64,000 nt of DNA from Achromobacter spanius (GCF_029637605.1 NZ_CP121261.1:4402001-4466000); one strand, 5' to 3'; shown: positions 1 to 10,444, numbered from the stretch's first letter. Translations and numbers: made by a program. Notes: a model not told the origin generated them from the letters alone.

Positions 1-1037
<1,037 letters not shown>

Positions 1038-1093
1038 GGCTGACTCCTGACCTGGATTGCGCTTCAGACTGAAGAAAAGAACTTGGAAATTTG

Positions 1094-1168
<75 letters not shown>

Positions 1169-1180
1169 ATTTAAAAATCT

Positions 1181-1254
1181 TGGAGCGGGTGAAGGGAATC
1201 GAACCCTCGTCGTAAGCTTGGAAGGCTTCTGCTCTACCATTGAGCTACACCCGC
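1181..1254 (-). tRNA. tRNA-Gly (TCC anticodon)
   Basis: On the minus strand this reads GCGGGTGTAGCTCAATGG at the 5' end, an anticodon loop containing TCC, the T-loop TTCGATT and ACCCGC-T-CCA at the 3' end. The acceptor stem pairs fully and CCA is encoded. It sits between tRNA-Tyr and tRNA-Thr in the tuf leader cluster. Confidence 0.95.
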
Positions 1255-1400
1255 GGCATACCCATTCACCATCTCTATTTCCCAAACCCTCAAAATCAAG
1301 GCCCGGGGAACCTTACAACCTTCTTTGCGAAGGCCGCCCAGTTCCCTAGGCCTAATTTTAAAATCCAGGCAGACATCGCCTGGATTAAGAGTTGGGTCTC

Positions 1401-1487
1401 TGGTGGAGGAGATTGGATTCGAACCAATGTAGGCGCAAGGCCAACAGATTTACAGTCTGCCCCCTTTAACCACTCGGGCACCCCTCC
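1401..1487 (-). tRNA. tRNA-Tyr (GTA anticodon)
   Basis: An 87-base gene with a long variable arm, as expected for class II bacterial tRNA-Tyr. The acceptor GGAGGGG pairs with CTCCTCC (one G-T pair), the anticodon loop is CTGTAAA with GTA, and CCA is encoded. It is the promoter-proximal member of the Tyr-Gly-Thr-tuf cluster. Confidence 0.95.
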
Positions 1488-1502
1488 AGCGGAGAACTTG
1501 AG

Positions 1503-1531
1503 ATTATGAACACTTTCGAATCCGGTGTCAA
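1503..1531 (-). promoter_or_regulatory. Sigma70 promoter of the tRNA-tuf cluster
   Basis: The minus strand has a perfect -35 TTGACA (1531-1526), a 17-base spacer and a -10 CATAAT (1508-1503), 15 bases before the 5' end of tRNA-Tyr. Position and near-consensus strength fit a strong stable-RNA promoter driving the three tRNAs and tuf. No experimental start site is implied. Confidence 0.8.
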
Positions 1532-1600
1532 ACCTTCCGGCTGAAAATATTCAAAAACTTTTGTTCGACCACTCGCGTTTCCGCGCAGAGGGGGCGAAGT

Positions 1601-2764
1601 TTACAGGTTTCCGCGAATTGATGCTCGCAAAAGTTGCGAATAGTCGTCGGCGGTGAAATTTACCGGGTTAGCCGCGCCTGATGGATCTACGCTGGCCATG
1701 CGCCCTACCCGCTCGACCTGCCCCTCGTCGATGCCGATATCGGCCAACGTGTGCGGAATGCCGACGGCCTCGCGCAAGCGCAGCACCCAGTCAAGCACCG
1801 CGCCCGGCCCCGTGTCCGGCAGGTCCAGGTAACGCGCCAGCGCTTCCAACCTCGGCGCGACAGCATGCTGGTTCGCCTTGAGCACGTAAGGCATCAAGAT
1901 GGCATTGAGCATGCCGTGATGTGCGTCGTACAGCGCCCCCAGGGGATGCGCCAGGGCGTGCATGGCGCCAAGGCCGCGCTGGAAGGCCGTGGCGCCCATG
2001 GTGGACGCCACAAGCATTTGCTGACGCGCCTGCACATTCGAGCCGTCCGCCACCACTTGCGGCAGGTATTCCTTGATCATCCGCATGCCTTCGATGGCGA
2101 TGCCTGCGGCCATCGGGTGAAAGAACGGCGAGCAATACGCCTCGAGGTTGTGCGATAGCGCATCCATGCCGGTCGCGGCGGTGATTCTGGGCGGCAGGCC
2201 CAATGTCAGTTCGGCGTCCAGAATGACGATGGCCGGCAGCATCCGCGCGTGGAAGATGATGCGTTTGACCTCTGCGGCTTCATCCGTGATGACCGATGCT
2301 CGACCAACTTCCGACCCGGTGCCTGCTGTCGTTGGTACGGCGACCACCGGCGCCATGCCGGCCACGTTCACGCGCTGGTAGTTGTCGCCGATATCTTCGA
2401 AGTCCCACAAGGGACGATCCTGACCCACCATCAACGCGATTGCCTTGGCCGCATCCAACGCGGAACCGCCCCCGAAGGCAATGACACCGTCATGGCCGCC
2501 TTGCTGGTAGGCCACCACGCCATCTTCCACATTGCGACCGGTAGGATTTCCCTTGATCTCATGAAAGACCGCACACGCCAGGCCTGCCTGGTTGCACGCC
2601 TGCACGGCGTTTGCCACCATCGGCAAGGAGGCCAGGCCCGGATCGGTGACGAGCAGCGGACGCGTCATGCCAAGTTCGCGGCACCATTCGGGCAGTTCTT
2701 TCACGCGACCCGGGCCTGCCTTGATGGCAGTCGGATAGTTCCAGTTAACGCTGGGCACGGTCAT
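1601..2764 (-). CDS. Iron-containing (group III) alcohol dehydrogenase
   Basis: A 387-residue protein of the Fe-ADH family, which oxidises primary alcohols or reduces aldehydes with NAD(P) and a bound divalent metal. Visible marks are the nucleotide-binding GGGSALDAAK near residue 99, PTTAGTGSEV near 145, and metal-ligand histidines in the GMDALSHNLEAY and HALAHPLGALYDAHHG stretches. Length and full collinearity are normal for the family. It is the last gene of a minus-strand set behind an aldehyde dehydrogenase (26 bp gap) and a glutamine-synthetase-like ligase. That context suggests oxidation of an alcohol group on a glutamylated amine or amino alcohol. The actual substrate cannot be read from sequence. 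Confidence 0.9.
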   Translation of the reverse strand: MTVPSVNWNYPTAIKAGPGRVKELPEWCRELGMTRPLLVTDPGLASLPMVANAVQACNQAGLACAVFHEIKGNPTGRNVEDGVVAYQQGGHDGVIAFGGGSALDAAKAIALMVGQDRPLWDFEDIGDNYQRVNVAGMAPVVAVPTTAGTGSEVGRASVITDEAAEVKRIIFHARMLPAIVILDAELTLGLPPRITAATGMDALSHNLEAYCSPFFHPMAAGIAIEGMRMIKEYLPQVVADGSNVQARQQMLVASTMGATAFQRGLGAMHALAHPLGALYDAHHGMLNAILMPYVLKANQHAVAPRLEALARYLDLPDTGPGAVLDWVLRLREAVGIPHTLADIGIDEGQVERVGRMASVDPSGAANPVNFTADDYSQLLRASIRGNL

Positions 2765-2790
2765 GGTTAGATTCCTGAAGACGCCTTGGA

Positions 2791-4179
2791 TCAGACGCTG
2801 CGCAGATGGAAGGATTTGGCCTGGGTAAGCTGTTCATAGCCAATGGCGGACAAGGACACACCGCGGCCCGTGTTCTTCACGCCCGTCCAGGCCAAGGCCG
2901 GATCCAGGTAGTCGCATCGATTCATGAAGAAGGTGCCAGTGCGCACTTGCGCACCAATCTCGAGCGCGGCCGCTTCATCTTGCGTGTACACCGCCGCCGT
3001 CAGGCCATAAGGACTGTCATTCATCAATGCGACGGCTTCGTCATCGCCCGAGACCGGCATGATGCCGACGACTGGCCCGAAGCACTCATCGCTCATGATG
3101 CGCATGCGATGGTTTACTCGCGTAAGAATGGCCGGCGCAACATAACACGAGCGTTCACTCGCATTATTGAAATGCGATGAATCCATCATATTCTGAGCAC
3201 CTGCCGAAATGGCTTCGCCAATAACATCACGAATCTCCGCCGCGGCGCTGGCACGAACCACCGGTCCCAACGTCGTGGTTTCATGCAGCGGATTGCCCAG
3301 CACATAAGCCTTGGTCAGCGCCACGGCTTGTTCGACGAAATCGTCGTATCGCGCCTGCGCCACGTAGATGCGCTGAATACCGCAGCAGGACTGGCCAGAA
3401 TTGAAGAACGCGCCGTCGACCAGGGATTCAACCGCGTGTTCCATATTGGCGTCGTCGCGCACATAGGCGGGATCGTTGCCCCCCAGCTCCAAGCCCACGC
3501 CGATGAACCGGCCCGCCGCGCTTTCCTCGACAATGCGGCCCCCGCGCACCGAACCCGTGAACGACACGTAGCCGATCTCCGGCGCGCGGATCAGCCTTTG
3601 CACCGTGTCATGGTTCGCATGCAGGTACTGGAATACGCCCTGCGGCACGCCGGCGTCGCGGAATGCGCGGTCAAGCAGTTCGGCGCACAAGGGCGTCTGA
3701 TCGGAGTGCTTCAGGATCACGGTGTTGCCAGCCATCAAGGCCGGCACGATGCTGTTCACGGCGGTCAGCAGCGGATAATTCCAAGGCGCAATGGTCAATG
3801 CAACGCCAATCGGCTCGCGACGAATGAAGCGCGTGAAGCCGGTTTGCTCGGGCACCTGTATGGGCGCCAGCGCTTCGTCGGCAATCGAGATCATGTGGCG
3901 GGCGCGAGCCTCGAAGCCATCCACTTCGCCTGGCGTGTAACGCAACGGCCGACCCATCTGAATCGTGATGGCCCGGGCGATTTCATCTCTGGCCCCGACA
4001 AGCTGGTCAACGGCAGCTGATACGATGCGCCCCCGCTGAGCAATGCCCAGCGCCTGCCAGGCCGGTTGCGCGGACTGCGCCTGTGCCAGCGTTCGCGCGA
4101 TTTGCGCCTCACTGGCGTAGGCACGCCGGACGACCTCGCGCCCGTCGATGGGACTGATGGTGATAAGTTCCTCGGTCAT
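2791..4179 (-). CDS. NAD(P)-dependent aldehyde dehydrogenase
   Basis: A 462-residue ALDH-superfamily enzyme that oxidises an aldehyde to the acid. It carries the PWNYP motif around residue 140, FTGSVRGG, the general-base segment LELGGNDPAYV and the catalytic-cysteine segment FFNSGQSCCGIQRIYV, so the catalytic Glu and Cys are present. The ATG at 4179 is preferred over an in-frame TTG at 4194 because AGGG lies a few bases upstream of it. The gene sits 30 bp after the glutamine-synthetase-like gene and just ahead of an Fe-alcohol dehydrogenase. This fits a linear oxidation alcohol to aldehyde to acid in one operon, as in gamma-glutamylated amine pathways (inference). Confidence 0.9.
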   Translation of the reverse strand: MTEELITISPIDGREVVRRAYASEAQIARTLAQAQSAQPAWQALGIAQRGRIVSAAVDQLVGARDEIARAITIQMGRPLRYTPGEVDGFEARARHMISIADEALAPIQVPEQTGFTRFIRREPIGVALTIAPWNYPLLTAVNSIVPALMAGNTVILKHSDQTPLCAELLDRAFRDAGVPQGVFQYLHANHDTVQRLIRAPEIGYVSFTGSVRGGRIVEESAAGRFIGVGLELGGNDPAYVRDDANMEHAVESLVDGAFFNSGQSCCGIQRIYVAQARYDDFVEQAVALTKAYVLGNPLHETTTLGPVVRASAAAEIRDVIGEAISAGAQNMMDSSHFNNASERSCYVAPAILTRVNHRMRIMSDECFGPVVGIMPVSGDDEAVALMNDSPYGLTAAVYTQDEAAALEIGAQVRTGTFFMNRCDYLDPALAWTGVKNTGRGVSLSAIGYEQLTQAKSFHLRSV

Positions 4180-4209
4180 GGTGGCCCTATGCAAACAGTT
4201 GGACGCGGA

Positions 4210-5595
4210 TCAGATGATCTCGAAATAGCGCGCCAGCTCCCAGTCGGTGACATGGCGCCGGAACTGCCGCTCTTCCCATTCCCGGGTTGCAGCAAAGTGT
4301 TCGACAAAGGCGTCGCCAAACAGGCGGCGCGCGGCCTCGGATTCGCGCAGGCGTTGCGCGGCTTCCCAAAGCGTGGTGGGCAAGCGCAAATGCGCGGGGA
4401 ACTGCTGCGTGTAGGCGTTGCCCTGCACCATCGGTTCCGGCACCAAACCCAACTGAATGCCGTACAGCCCGGACGCCAAGGCGGCGGAAAGCGCCAGATA
4501 CGGATTGGCATCAGCCGAACCGATGCGCACTTCCACACGCTGTGACTTGTCGCTGCCGGGGATGAGGCGCAACGCGGTGGTGCGGTTCTCCATGCCCCAT
4601 GTCGCGTCCAGCGGCGCCCAATACCCCGGCACCAGCCGCGAATAACTGTTGATGGTTTGCGCGTACAGCGCCATGAACTCCGGCAGATAGCGCTGCACAC
4701 CCGCCATGAACGACACCTGCACCGCGCTCATGCCATGCGGCTGCGATTCATCGTAGAAGGCCGAGCGGCCACTTTTCGTGTCGCGCAAGGACAGATGAAT
4801 GTGGCCGCTTTGGCCGGGATGGTCGTGCGACCACTTGGCCATGAACGTCGCCATCAAGCCGTTCTGTTGGGCCAGCGCCTTGGTGAAGGTCTTGAACAGG
4901 AAAGCTTTGTCGCCAGCGGCCGCGGCCTTGTCCACCGCAATGGCCGCTTCCAACACCCCCGGCCCGGTTTCCGTGTGCAGGCCTTCGATGGGCATGTCCA
5001 TGCGTTCGCACATGTCCAGAAGCTTGCGATAGAAGTCGCCTTCGACCGTGCTGCGCAGCATGGAATAGCCGAAGTTGCCCGGCGTCCAGTTCTCCATGTT
5101 GCGATAGTGCTTCGCGCGCACGGAGTGCGGCGTTTCACGGAACATGAAGAACTCATATTCCAGCGCGGCGTAGACGTCGTAGCCCATGCCCTCGGCAAGG
5201 TCCAGGGTACGTTGCAGCAAGCGGCGCGGGCAGATGGCGGCAGCATCGCCTTCGAACTCGGCCAGGAACAACAGCATGTCTTCGCCCCCCGGCCCTTGCT
5301 CCAGCGGCAGTCGGCGGCCGGTGTGGGGCAGGATGCGCAGTTGGGCGTCGGGATAGGCCGTGTGCCAACCGGTGTACTTGGTGTTGTCGTAGAGTTGGTC
5401 GTCCAGGTCCCAACCTAACACCACGTCGCAAAACGCCAGGCCCGAGCGCAACGCCCCCAGGAACTTGTCGCGCCGCAGGTACTTGCCCAGCATGACGCCG
5501 TCGACGTCGGACAAGCCCACCTTGATATGCGAAAGCGAACTGGCTTGCACCAGACGTTCCGCGTCTTCCACCGTTGCTACCCCTAGTGAATGCAT
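4210..5595 (-). CDS. Glutamine synthetase-family gamma-glutamyl-amine ligase (PuuA/IpuC type)
   Basis: A 461-residue protein of the GS superfamily. The catalytic beta-grasp-like part shows ALEYEFFMF, ETGPGVLEAAI, GHIHLSL and NRTTALRLIP followed by EVRIGSADANPYLALSAALA, the usual C-terminal landmarks. The N-terminus (SLSHIKVGLSDVDGVMLGKYL) resembles gamma-glutamylputrescine synthetase and related ligases rather than GlnA, and no adenylylation-site segment typical of GlnA was recognised. Such enzymes use ATP to join glutamate to an amine. The downstream aldehyde and Fe-alcohol dehydrogenases suggest an amine that also carries an oxidisable group. First gene of the set, with a 255 bp upstream gap that probably holds the promoter. 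Confidence 0.88.
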   Translation of the reverse strand: MHSLGVATVEDAERLVQASSLSHIKVGLSDVDGVMLGKYLRRDKFLGALRSGLAFCDVVLGWDLDDQLYDNTKYTGWHTAYPDAQLRILPHTGRRLPLEQGPGGEDMLLFLAEFEGDAAAICPRRLLQRTLDLAEGMGYDVYAALEYEFFMFRETPHSVRAKHYRNMENWTPGNFGYSMLRSTVEGDFYRKLLDMCERMDMPIEGLHTETGPGVLEAAIAVDKAAAAGDKAFLFKTFTKALAQQNGLMATFMAKWSHDHPGQSGHIHLSLRDTKSGRSAFYDESQPHGMSAVQVSFMAGVQRYLPEFMALYAQTINSYSRLVPGYWAPLDATWGMENRTTALRLIPGSDKSQRVEVRIGSADANPYLALSAALASGLYGIQLGLVPEPMVQGNAYTQQFPAHLRLPTTLWEAAQRLRESEAARRLFGDAFVEHFAATREWEERQFRRHVTDWELARYFEII

Positions 5596-5849
5596 GCTCG
5601 TTCACCTTGTGGCTAAAGCCTTGCGTTGGGCTGCGGGCAAACGCCGGGGCGTCCCTTGCCGGACAAGGGAATATCGCGTGGCGTGCTCTCAGGGTTTCTC
5701 CGAGTCTAGACACCTTGCGGTGAATTTGCAGCCTTGGGCATGCAGTAGTTTCCCTAGGTAGATCGCAAGCGATTCCCGCAGCGCATGGCCAACGCAGCAA
5801 GCAAAACAGGCAGCACATGGCCGCCTGTCGCTGACACCGCAAGCAAGTC

Positions 5850-6857
5850 TTAGTCCAGCGACACTCCCGCCGTCTTCACCATGTCGGCCCAGTACACCGT
5901 GTCTTCCTGCAGGCGCGTCTTGAACGCATCAGGCTGGCTGCCCACCGGCCAACTGCCACCGCTGTTGATTTTTGCAATCACCTTGGGCGACTTCATGGCC
6001 TGGCTCACTGCTTGCGCCAGATAGGCGACACGCTCGGGCGGCGTGCCCGCGGGCGCGAACAGGCCGTACCAATCGTCAGCCGTGATGCCGTCCAGGCCGC
6101 TTTGCTTCAGCGTGGGTGCGCCCTTGAAAATGCCGACACTGTTCTCATGGCTCAATGCCAGAATGCGCAGCTTGCCGGCGGCCACCATGGGTTCGGCCGA
6201 GGCCGGCGAGGTAATCAGCATGTCAACCGTGCCGCCCATCAGGTCGGTGATGGCCGGCGCCGCGCCGCGGTACGGCACATGCACCAGGGTCACGCCTGCT
6301 TTCTTGGACACCAGCGCCCCCATCAGATGGCTCATGGTGCCGTTGCCCGGCGTGGCGTAGGTGATGATGCCCGGTTGCTTGCGCGCGGCCTCCAGGTAGT
6401 CGGCCATGGTCTTGTACGGACTCTCGGTGCGCGCCACCAGCACAAGCGGCGCGGACGTGATCTGCGAGATCGGCATGAAATCCTTGACGGGATCAAAGCC
6501 CACGTTCTTGTACAGGCGCGGATTGACGGCCATGACGCTCGTCTGCGACATCACCAAGGTGTAGCCGTCGGGCTTGGCGCGCGAGACCTGCGCCGTGCCC
6601 ACATTGCCCCCCGCGCCAGAACGGTTTTCCACGACGACGCTTTGGCCTGTGATGGCGCCCAATTCTTGCGCGATCAGGCGGGACACATTGTCGTTGCCGC
6701 CCCCAGGCGGAAACGGCGAAACCACCGTAATGGCCTGCTTCGGATAGTCGGCCGGCGCCTGCAGGGTCTGGGCTTGGGCCTGGACGCTCGCGCCCCCCAT
6801 CACGGCGGCAACGGCCAACGCGGCGGCGCCGCAAGTGTGCAATGCGTGGTGCTTCAT
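5850..6857 (-). CDS. Bug/TctC-family periplasmic tricarboxylate-type receptor
   Basis: A 335-residue extracytoplasmic solute-binding protein of the tripartite tricarboxylate transporter receptor family, very numerous in Bordetella and Achromobacter. The start is placed at MKHHALHTCG because a GGGGAAA ribosome site precedes it and a clear signal peptide follows (hydrophobic AALAVAAVMGGASV, cleavage near AQA). The mature part starts YPKQAITVVSPFPPGGGND and contains the family segment VVENRSGAGGNVGT and LVHVPYRGAAPA. There is no membrane partner next to it, so it is an orphan receptor that may share a TctAB elsewhere, possibly the pair at 22.7-24.7 kb. Ligand unknown. Confidence 0.92.
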   Translation of the reverse strand: MKHHALHTCGAAALAVAAVMGGASVQAQAQTLQAPADYPKQAITVVSPFPPGGGNDNVSRLIAQELGAITGQSVVVENRSGAGGNVGTAQVSRAKPDGYTLVMSQTSVMAVNPRLYKNVGFDPVKDFMPISQITSAPLVLVARTESPYKTMADYLEAARKQPGIITYATPGNGTMSHLMGALVSKKAGVTLVHVPYRGAAPAITDLMGGTVDMLITSPASAEPMVAAGKLRILALSHENSVGIFKGAPTLKQSGLDGITADDWYGLFAPAGTPPERVAYLAQAVSQAMKSPKVIAKINSGGSWPVGSQPDAFKTRLQEDTVYWADMVKTAGVSLD

Positions 6858-7067
6858 CTGGATTTCCCCTTGTCGTGAAGGCCGGATCCCCGGCCATCCT
6901 TTGCATTCCGGTTCGCCATGAACCGTCCGCACCCCGTCGGCACCTGCCGCCGGAGCGTATTAATCGGGTGATGCATCTGGTGTGCCGCGTAGTCTCTGTG
7001 GACCGTTGCGGCGTCGGCGCAATGTGGTGCGTTGTGGCGCTATTCGGCGTGCCGTGGCGCGTTCGCG

Positions 7068-9854
7068 TCAGCTCGCCGGGAAGCGGTACGTTGCCAACTC
7101 GCGTTCATCAATCTGCTTGACCAGGTTGGTCTCCCACGCCAGATACTGGCGCGCCGCAGCCTTGTTGCCGTCGTGGCGGTCATGCACGAAGAACAGGTAG
7201 TCGATGCACGCTTCGTCCGAGGGCACGGTGGGCGTGGCTTCAAGCGCGATGCCCGCCGCCGACCAACTTGCTGGCGTGCCGGTGTTGACCTTGATGTCCC
7301 GCACACCCAAGACACGCAGGTCCTCGGCGGCCCATGCGGCCAGGTCGGCGTCATCGGCCAGCAAGACGACGGGACGCGCCAGGTCCAGATTCAGGTGGTC
7401 CAGACGCGGGCGTATGGACCACTGTGCGCCGGCGATATGCCCGGCGCGATATCGCATGCCGGCGCGGATATCGACAGCCTGCGCTCCCTGCGACAAGCCT
7501 GCCGCCAGCGCCGCGTCGGTCAAGACGGAGAGGTGCGGCGTCCGCGGCTTCGGCGCCTCATGCGACAAGGCGGCATGAACGCCCTCTTCCAGCACGCTGG
7601 CGTCCCACCCCATCTGCCGCAGCCAGCTTGCCACGACCGGCGCGCGCACACCTTCGGCGTCAAACACCACGATGCGCGCGCCACGCACGGCCAGGTACTG
7701 GTCGGTGGCCTGCACCAGTTGTCCACCGGGCGTGTGTTGCGCCCCCGGCAAGGAGCCTTGCGCGAATTCTTCGGCGCTGCGCACGTCGCACAGGAACGTC
7801 GTGCGGGTGGGGTCGAGCAACCACGCCTGCACCGTGGGGGCGTCCACCACCGGCACATCATGGCGCTTGGCCAGTTGTGCGGATCGTGCAGCCAGCTCGG
7901 GCAACGCTTCCGGCGACACGCCATCGTCGTAGCGGCGGCGCGCACCGTGTTCCAGTTGCAGGTCTTCCAGATACCAGCCCTGCGTGCCGTTCTCCAGCGC
8001 GTAGACGGGGTTGGGCACCCCCAGGTTGATCAGCGTCTGGGCGCCGATGATGCTGCGAGTGCGGCCCGCGCAGTTGATGACGATGGTTGTGTTCGGATCC
8101 TTGACCAGCGTGTGCGCGCGCAGCGCCAACTCACCGTTCGGGCAGCAGATGCCGCCAGGGATGCTCATTTTCTGGTATTCGGCGTAAGGCCTGCCGTCCA
8201 GCACAATCAGATCGTCGCCACGCCGTTGGCGCTCTGCCAGTTCGCGGGCGCCGATGCGGGGGGTGTGGAAAACTTCTTCGGCCAATTCGCCGAAGGTTTT
8301 GCTGGGCACGTTCACACCGGCGAAAGCGGCGTAGCCGTCGCGCTGCCATTGGGCAATGCCGCCCGCCAGGCGGTGCACGTTGCCGTAGCCAAGCCGGGCC
8401 AAGGCGCGGGCGGCGCGTTCCGCTGTACTGTCGTCGCCGCCATTGTCGTAGACCACCACGCGCACGTCGGGGCGCGGGGCCAGACGCACGATGTCCACCT
8501 CCAGCCGGCTATATGGAACGGGTGCCGCGAAAAACAGATGAGACTCGCCGTACTGCCCGTGTTCGCGCACATCCAGCAAGGCAATCTCGCGGCCATCGTG
8601 CAGCCACTGCTTGAGCGTGTGAGGATCAACAGCTGCGATGGAAGGGACGGTAGTGGGATGCGTCATGGAATTCAAAGGGATCCGGGTAGATAAGTTCAGA
8701 ACTGACAGGCCTTGGTCCAAATCATCGATCAGGTCTTGGGGGTCTTCCAGGCCGATATGCAGGCGCAGCATCACACCGCGCGGCGTCGGATCCGGCAGCG
8801 CGCGGGATGCAAGCTGCACCGGGATCACAAGACTTTCAAAGCCGCCCCACGACGCGCCGATGCCGAACAGGCGCAAGCTGTCGATCAGCCGTTCGGCGTC
8901 CTTGGCGCTGTAAGCGCCATCCAGTTCCACCGTCAGCAGACCATTGGCGCCGTTGCAGTCGCGCAGCCACACCGCGTGCGACGGGTCGCCAGGCAAGGCG
9001 GGGCACAGCACGCGAGCCACTTCGGGACGTCCCTGCAAAAAGTGCGCGACCTGCATTGCGTTCTTTTCGTGCTGCGCCATGCGCAGGGGCAGCGAGCGCA
9101 TCCCGCGCAACACCAGGAAAGCGTCGTCGGCGCCTACGGTCTGGCCGAAGTCAATGGTGGCACGCTCAAGCGGGCGCCAGGCGTGCGCATTGACCACGAC
9201 GGCGCCCATCATCACGTCGGCATGTCCACCGAGATACTTGGTGGCGGCCAGGATGGAAATATCAGCGCCTAGCGTGAGCGGTTTGTATATCAAGCCCGAC
9301 GCCCACGTGTTATCCACAGCCAGCCAGCATCCGTGTTTTTTCGCGGCTGTGGATAACTCGCAAAGGTCCGGCATCTCGTAAGTCAGCGAGCCCGGCGTTT
9401 CGGCGTAGATCATTCGCGTATTGGGCTGGATCAGGGCGTCGATGCCGCGACCGTCGGGGCGATAGAACGTATGTTCGATACCCAGCCGCGTCAGGTGCTC
9501 CGCGCAGAATCGGCGCACCGGCTCGTATACCGCGTCGGTGATCAGGACGTGATCGCCCGTGCGCAGGTACGCGAGCAATACCGTGGTGATCGCCGCTTGG
9601 CCGGTGGGATACAGCGCGGCGCGAAAGCCCTGTTCCAGTTCCACCAGGGCGTCTTCCAGCGCATGCGTGCTGTCGGTGCCGCGCGCGCCATAGGACGGCA
9701 GACGCTCTTGTTCGCGGCGCTCGCGCGTGTCACGCCAGGCAGCAACGCTGTCGAAAACATAGGTGCTGGCGCGCGTAACGGGGGTATTCACCCACCCTTG
9801 GTGGGGACGCCCCGCACGCAGCAATCGCGTCGCGGACTGGTAGGGCTTGTTCAT
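7068..9854 (-). CDS. Cystathionine beta-lyase-like PLP enzyme fused to four rhodanese domains
   Basis: A 928-residue fusion. Residues 1-385 are a Cys/Met-metabolism PLP enzyme; Lys206 in AATKYLGGHAD is the expected PLP lysine, and YPTGQAAI, EPVRRF and DNTWASG mark the fold. Residues 397-928 read as four consecutive rhodanese modules; only the second has a catalytic cysteine loop (NCAGRTR, Cys595), while the matching loops of the others have Asp or no Cys. The join (residues 386-397, LNLSTRIPLNSM) looks like a former start codon without a ribosome site, so the two enzymes are now one reading frame. Plausible role: releasing sulfane or sulfide sulfur from cysteine or cystathionine and passing it to the rhodanese part. 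It lies 2 bp after a cysteine-dioxygenase-like gene, in one operon. Confidence 0.88.
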   Translation of the reverse strand: MNKPYQSATRLLRAGRPHQGWVNTPVTRASTYVFDSVAAWRDTRERREQERLPSYGARGTDSTHALEDALVELEQGFRAALYPTGQAAITTVLLAYLRTGDHVLITDAVYEPVRRFCAEHLTRLGIEHTFYRPDGRGIDALIQPNTRMIYAETPGSLTYEMPDLCELSTAAKKHGCWLAVDNTWASGLIYKPLTLGADISILAATKYLGGHADVMMGAVVVNAHAWRPLERATIDFGQTVGADDAFLVLRGMRSLPLRMAQHEKNAMQVAHFLQGRPEVARVLCPALPGDPSHAVWLRDCNGANGLLTVELDGAYSAKDAERLIDSLRLFGIGASWGGFESLVIPVQLASRALPDPTPRGVMLRLHIGLEDPQDLIDDLDQGLSVLNLSTRIPLNSMTHPTTVPSIAAVDPHTLKQWLHDGREIALLDVREHGQYGESHLFFAAPVPYSRLEVDIVRLAPRPDVRVVVYDNGGDDSTAERAARALARLGYGNVHRLAGGIAQWQRDGYAAFAGVNVPSKTFGELAEEVFHTPRIGARELAERQRRGDDLIVLDGRPYAEYQKMSIPGGICCPNGELALRAHTLVKDPNTTIVINCAGRTRSIIGAQTLINLGVPNPVYALENGTQGWYLEDLQLEHGARRRYDDGVSPEALPELAARSAQLAKRHDVPVVDAPTVQAWLLDPTRTTFLCDVRSAEEFAQGSLPGAQHTPGGQLVQATDQYLAVRGARIVVFDAEGVRAPVVASWLRQMGWDASVLEEGVHAALSHEAPKPRTPHLSVLTDAALAAGLSQGAQAVDIRAGMRYRAGHIAGAQWSIRPRLDHLNLDLARPVVLLADDADLAAWAAEDLRVLGVRDIKVNTGTPASWSAAGIALEATPTVPSDEACIDYLFFVHDRHDGNKAAARQYLAWETNLVKQIDERELATYRFPAS

Positions 9855-9856
9855 GA

Positions 9857-10444
9857 TCAGCGGCGGGTCTTCACGCCAATCGGCATGATCTTGCAGGTGC
9901 CGGCGTCCAGGTCGAAGCCCAGGCGTTCGTCCAGCGTTTCCAGTGCGCGGCCATACATGTGCAGATGGCGGATGACGCTGTCGCCCTGGATTTCAACGGC
10001 ATGGATATCGTCGGGCATCAACGCGATGCCGGCGCCCGGCCCCACCACCACGGTGCCCGTCTTTTGCAGGCGGCCCACGCCCGGCACGGAGCCGTCGTCG
10101 AGGCGGTCGTAGACGTAGTTGTATTCAACGCCTTCCACGGCGGCGATACAGGCCCAGGTGGTGTGGTTGTGCGGCACGATCTTGTTGCCAGGGCGCATGA
10201 CGTTCAAGTAGAGCGCGTAGCTTTTGTCGTCGTCTTCGGCAATCAGGTAGCGGGCTTGGCGTTCGCCCTCTTCGGGCGCCGCATAGCGATCGCCCGTCCA
10301 CCAGTCGGTATGCGCGGCCAGCCTCACCAGCTCTTGCAACACTTCGTCGAGGCTGTCTCGGTTCAGCTCCTTATTTCCTACAGTTTTTTTAATATTTCCG
10401 ATGGCGGCATCGATACCGGTCTGATGAGGATGTGCAGTGCTCAC
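9857..10444 (-). CDS. Cysteine dioxygenase-like cupin
   Basis: A 195-residue type I cysteine dioxygenase-family cupin, which oxidises the thiol of cysteine or a related 3-mercapto acid to a sulfinate with Fe(II) and O2. The two cupin motifs give the iron ligands His92 and His94 ([10 protein letters not shown]) and His148 (DDIHAVEI). The start is taken as GTG at 10444 because AAGAGGG lies seven to thirteen bases upstream and the frame upstream reads like non-coding DNA. It is the first gene of the operon with the lyase-rhodanese fusion. The divergent LysR gene at 10561 is the likely regulator. Whether the substrate is cysteine or 3-mercaptopropionate is undecided. Confidence 0.88.
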   Translation of the reverse strand: MSTAHPHQTGIDAAIGNIKKTVGNKELNRDSLDEVLQELVRLAAHTDWWTGDRYAAPEEGERQARYLIAEDDDKSYALYLNVMRPGNKIVPHNHTTWACIAAVEGVEYNYVYDRLDDGSVPGVGRLQKTGTVVVGPGAGIALMPDDIHAVEIQGDSVIRHLHMYGRALETLDERLGFDLDAGTCKIMPIGVKTRR

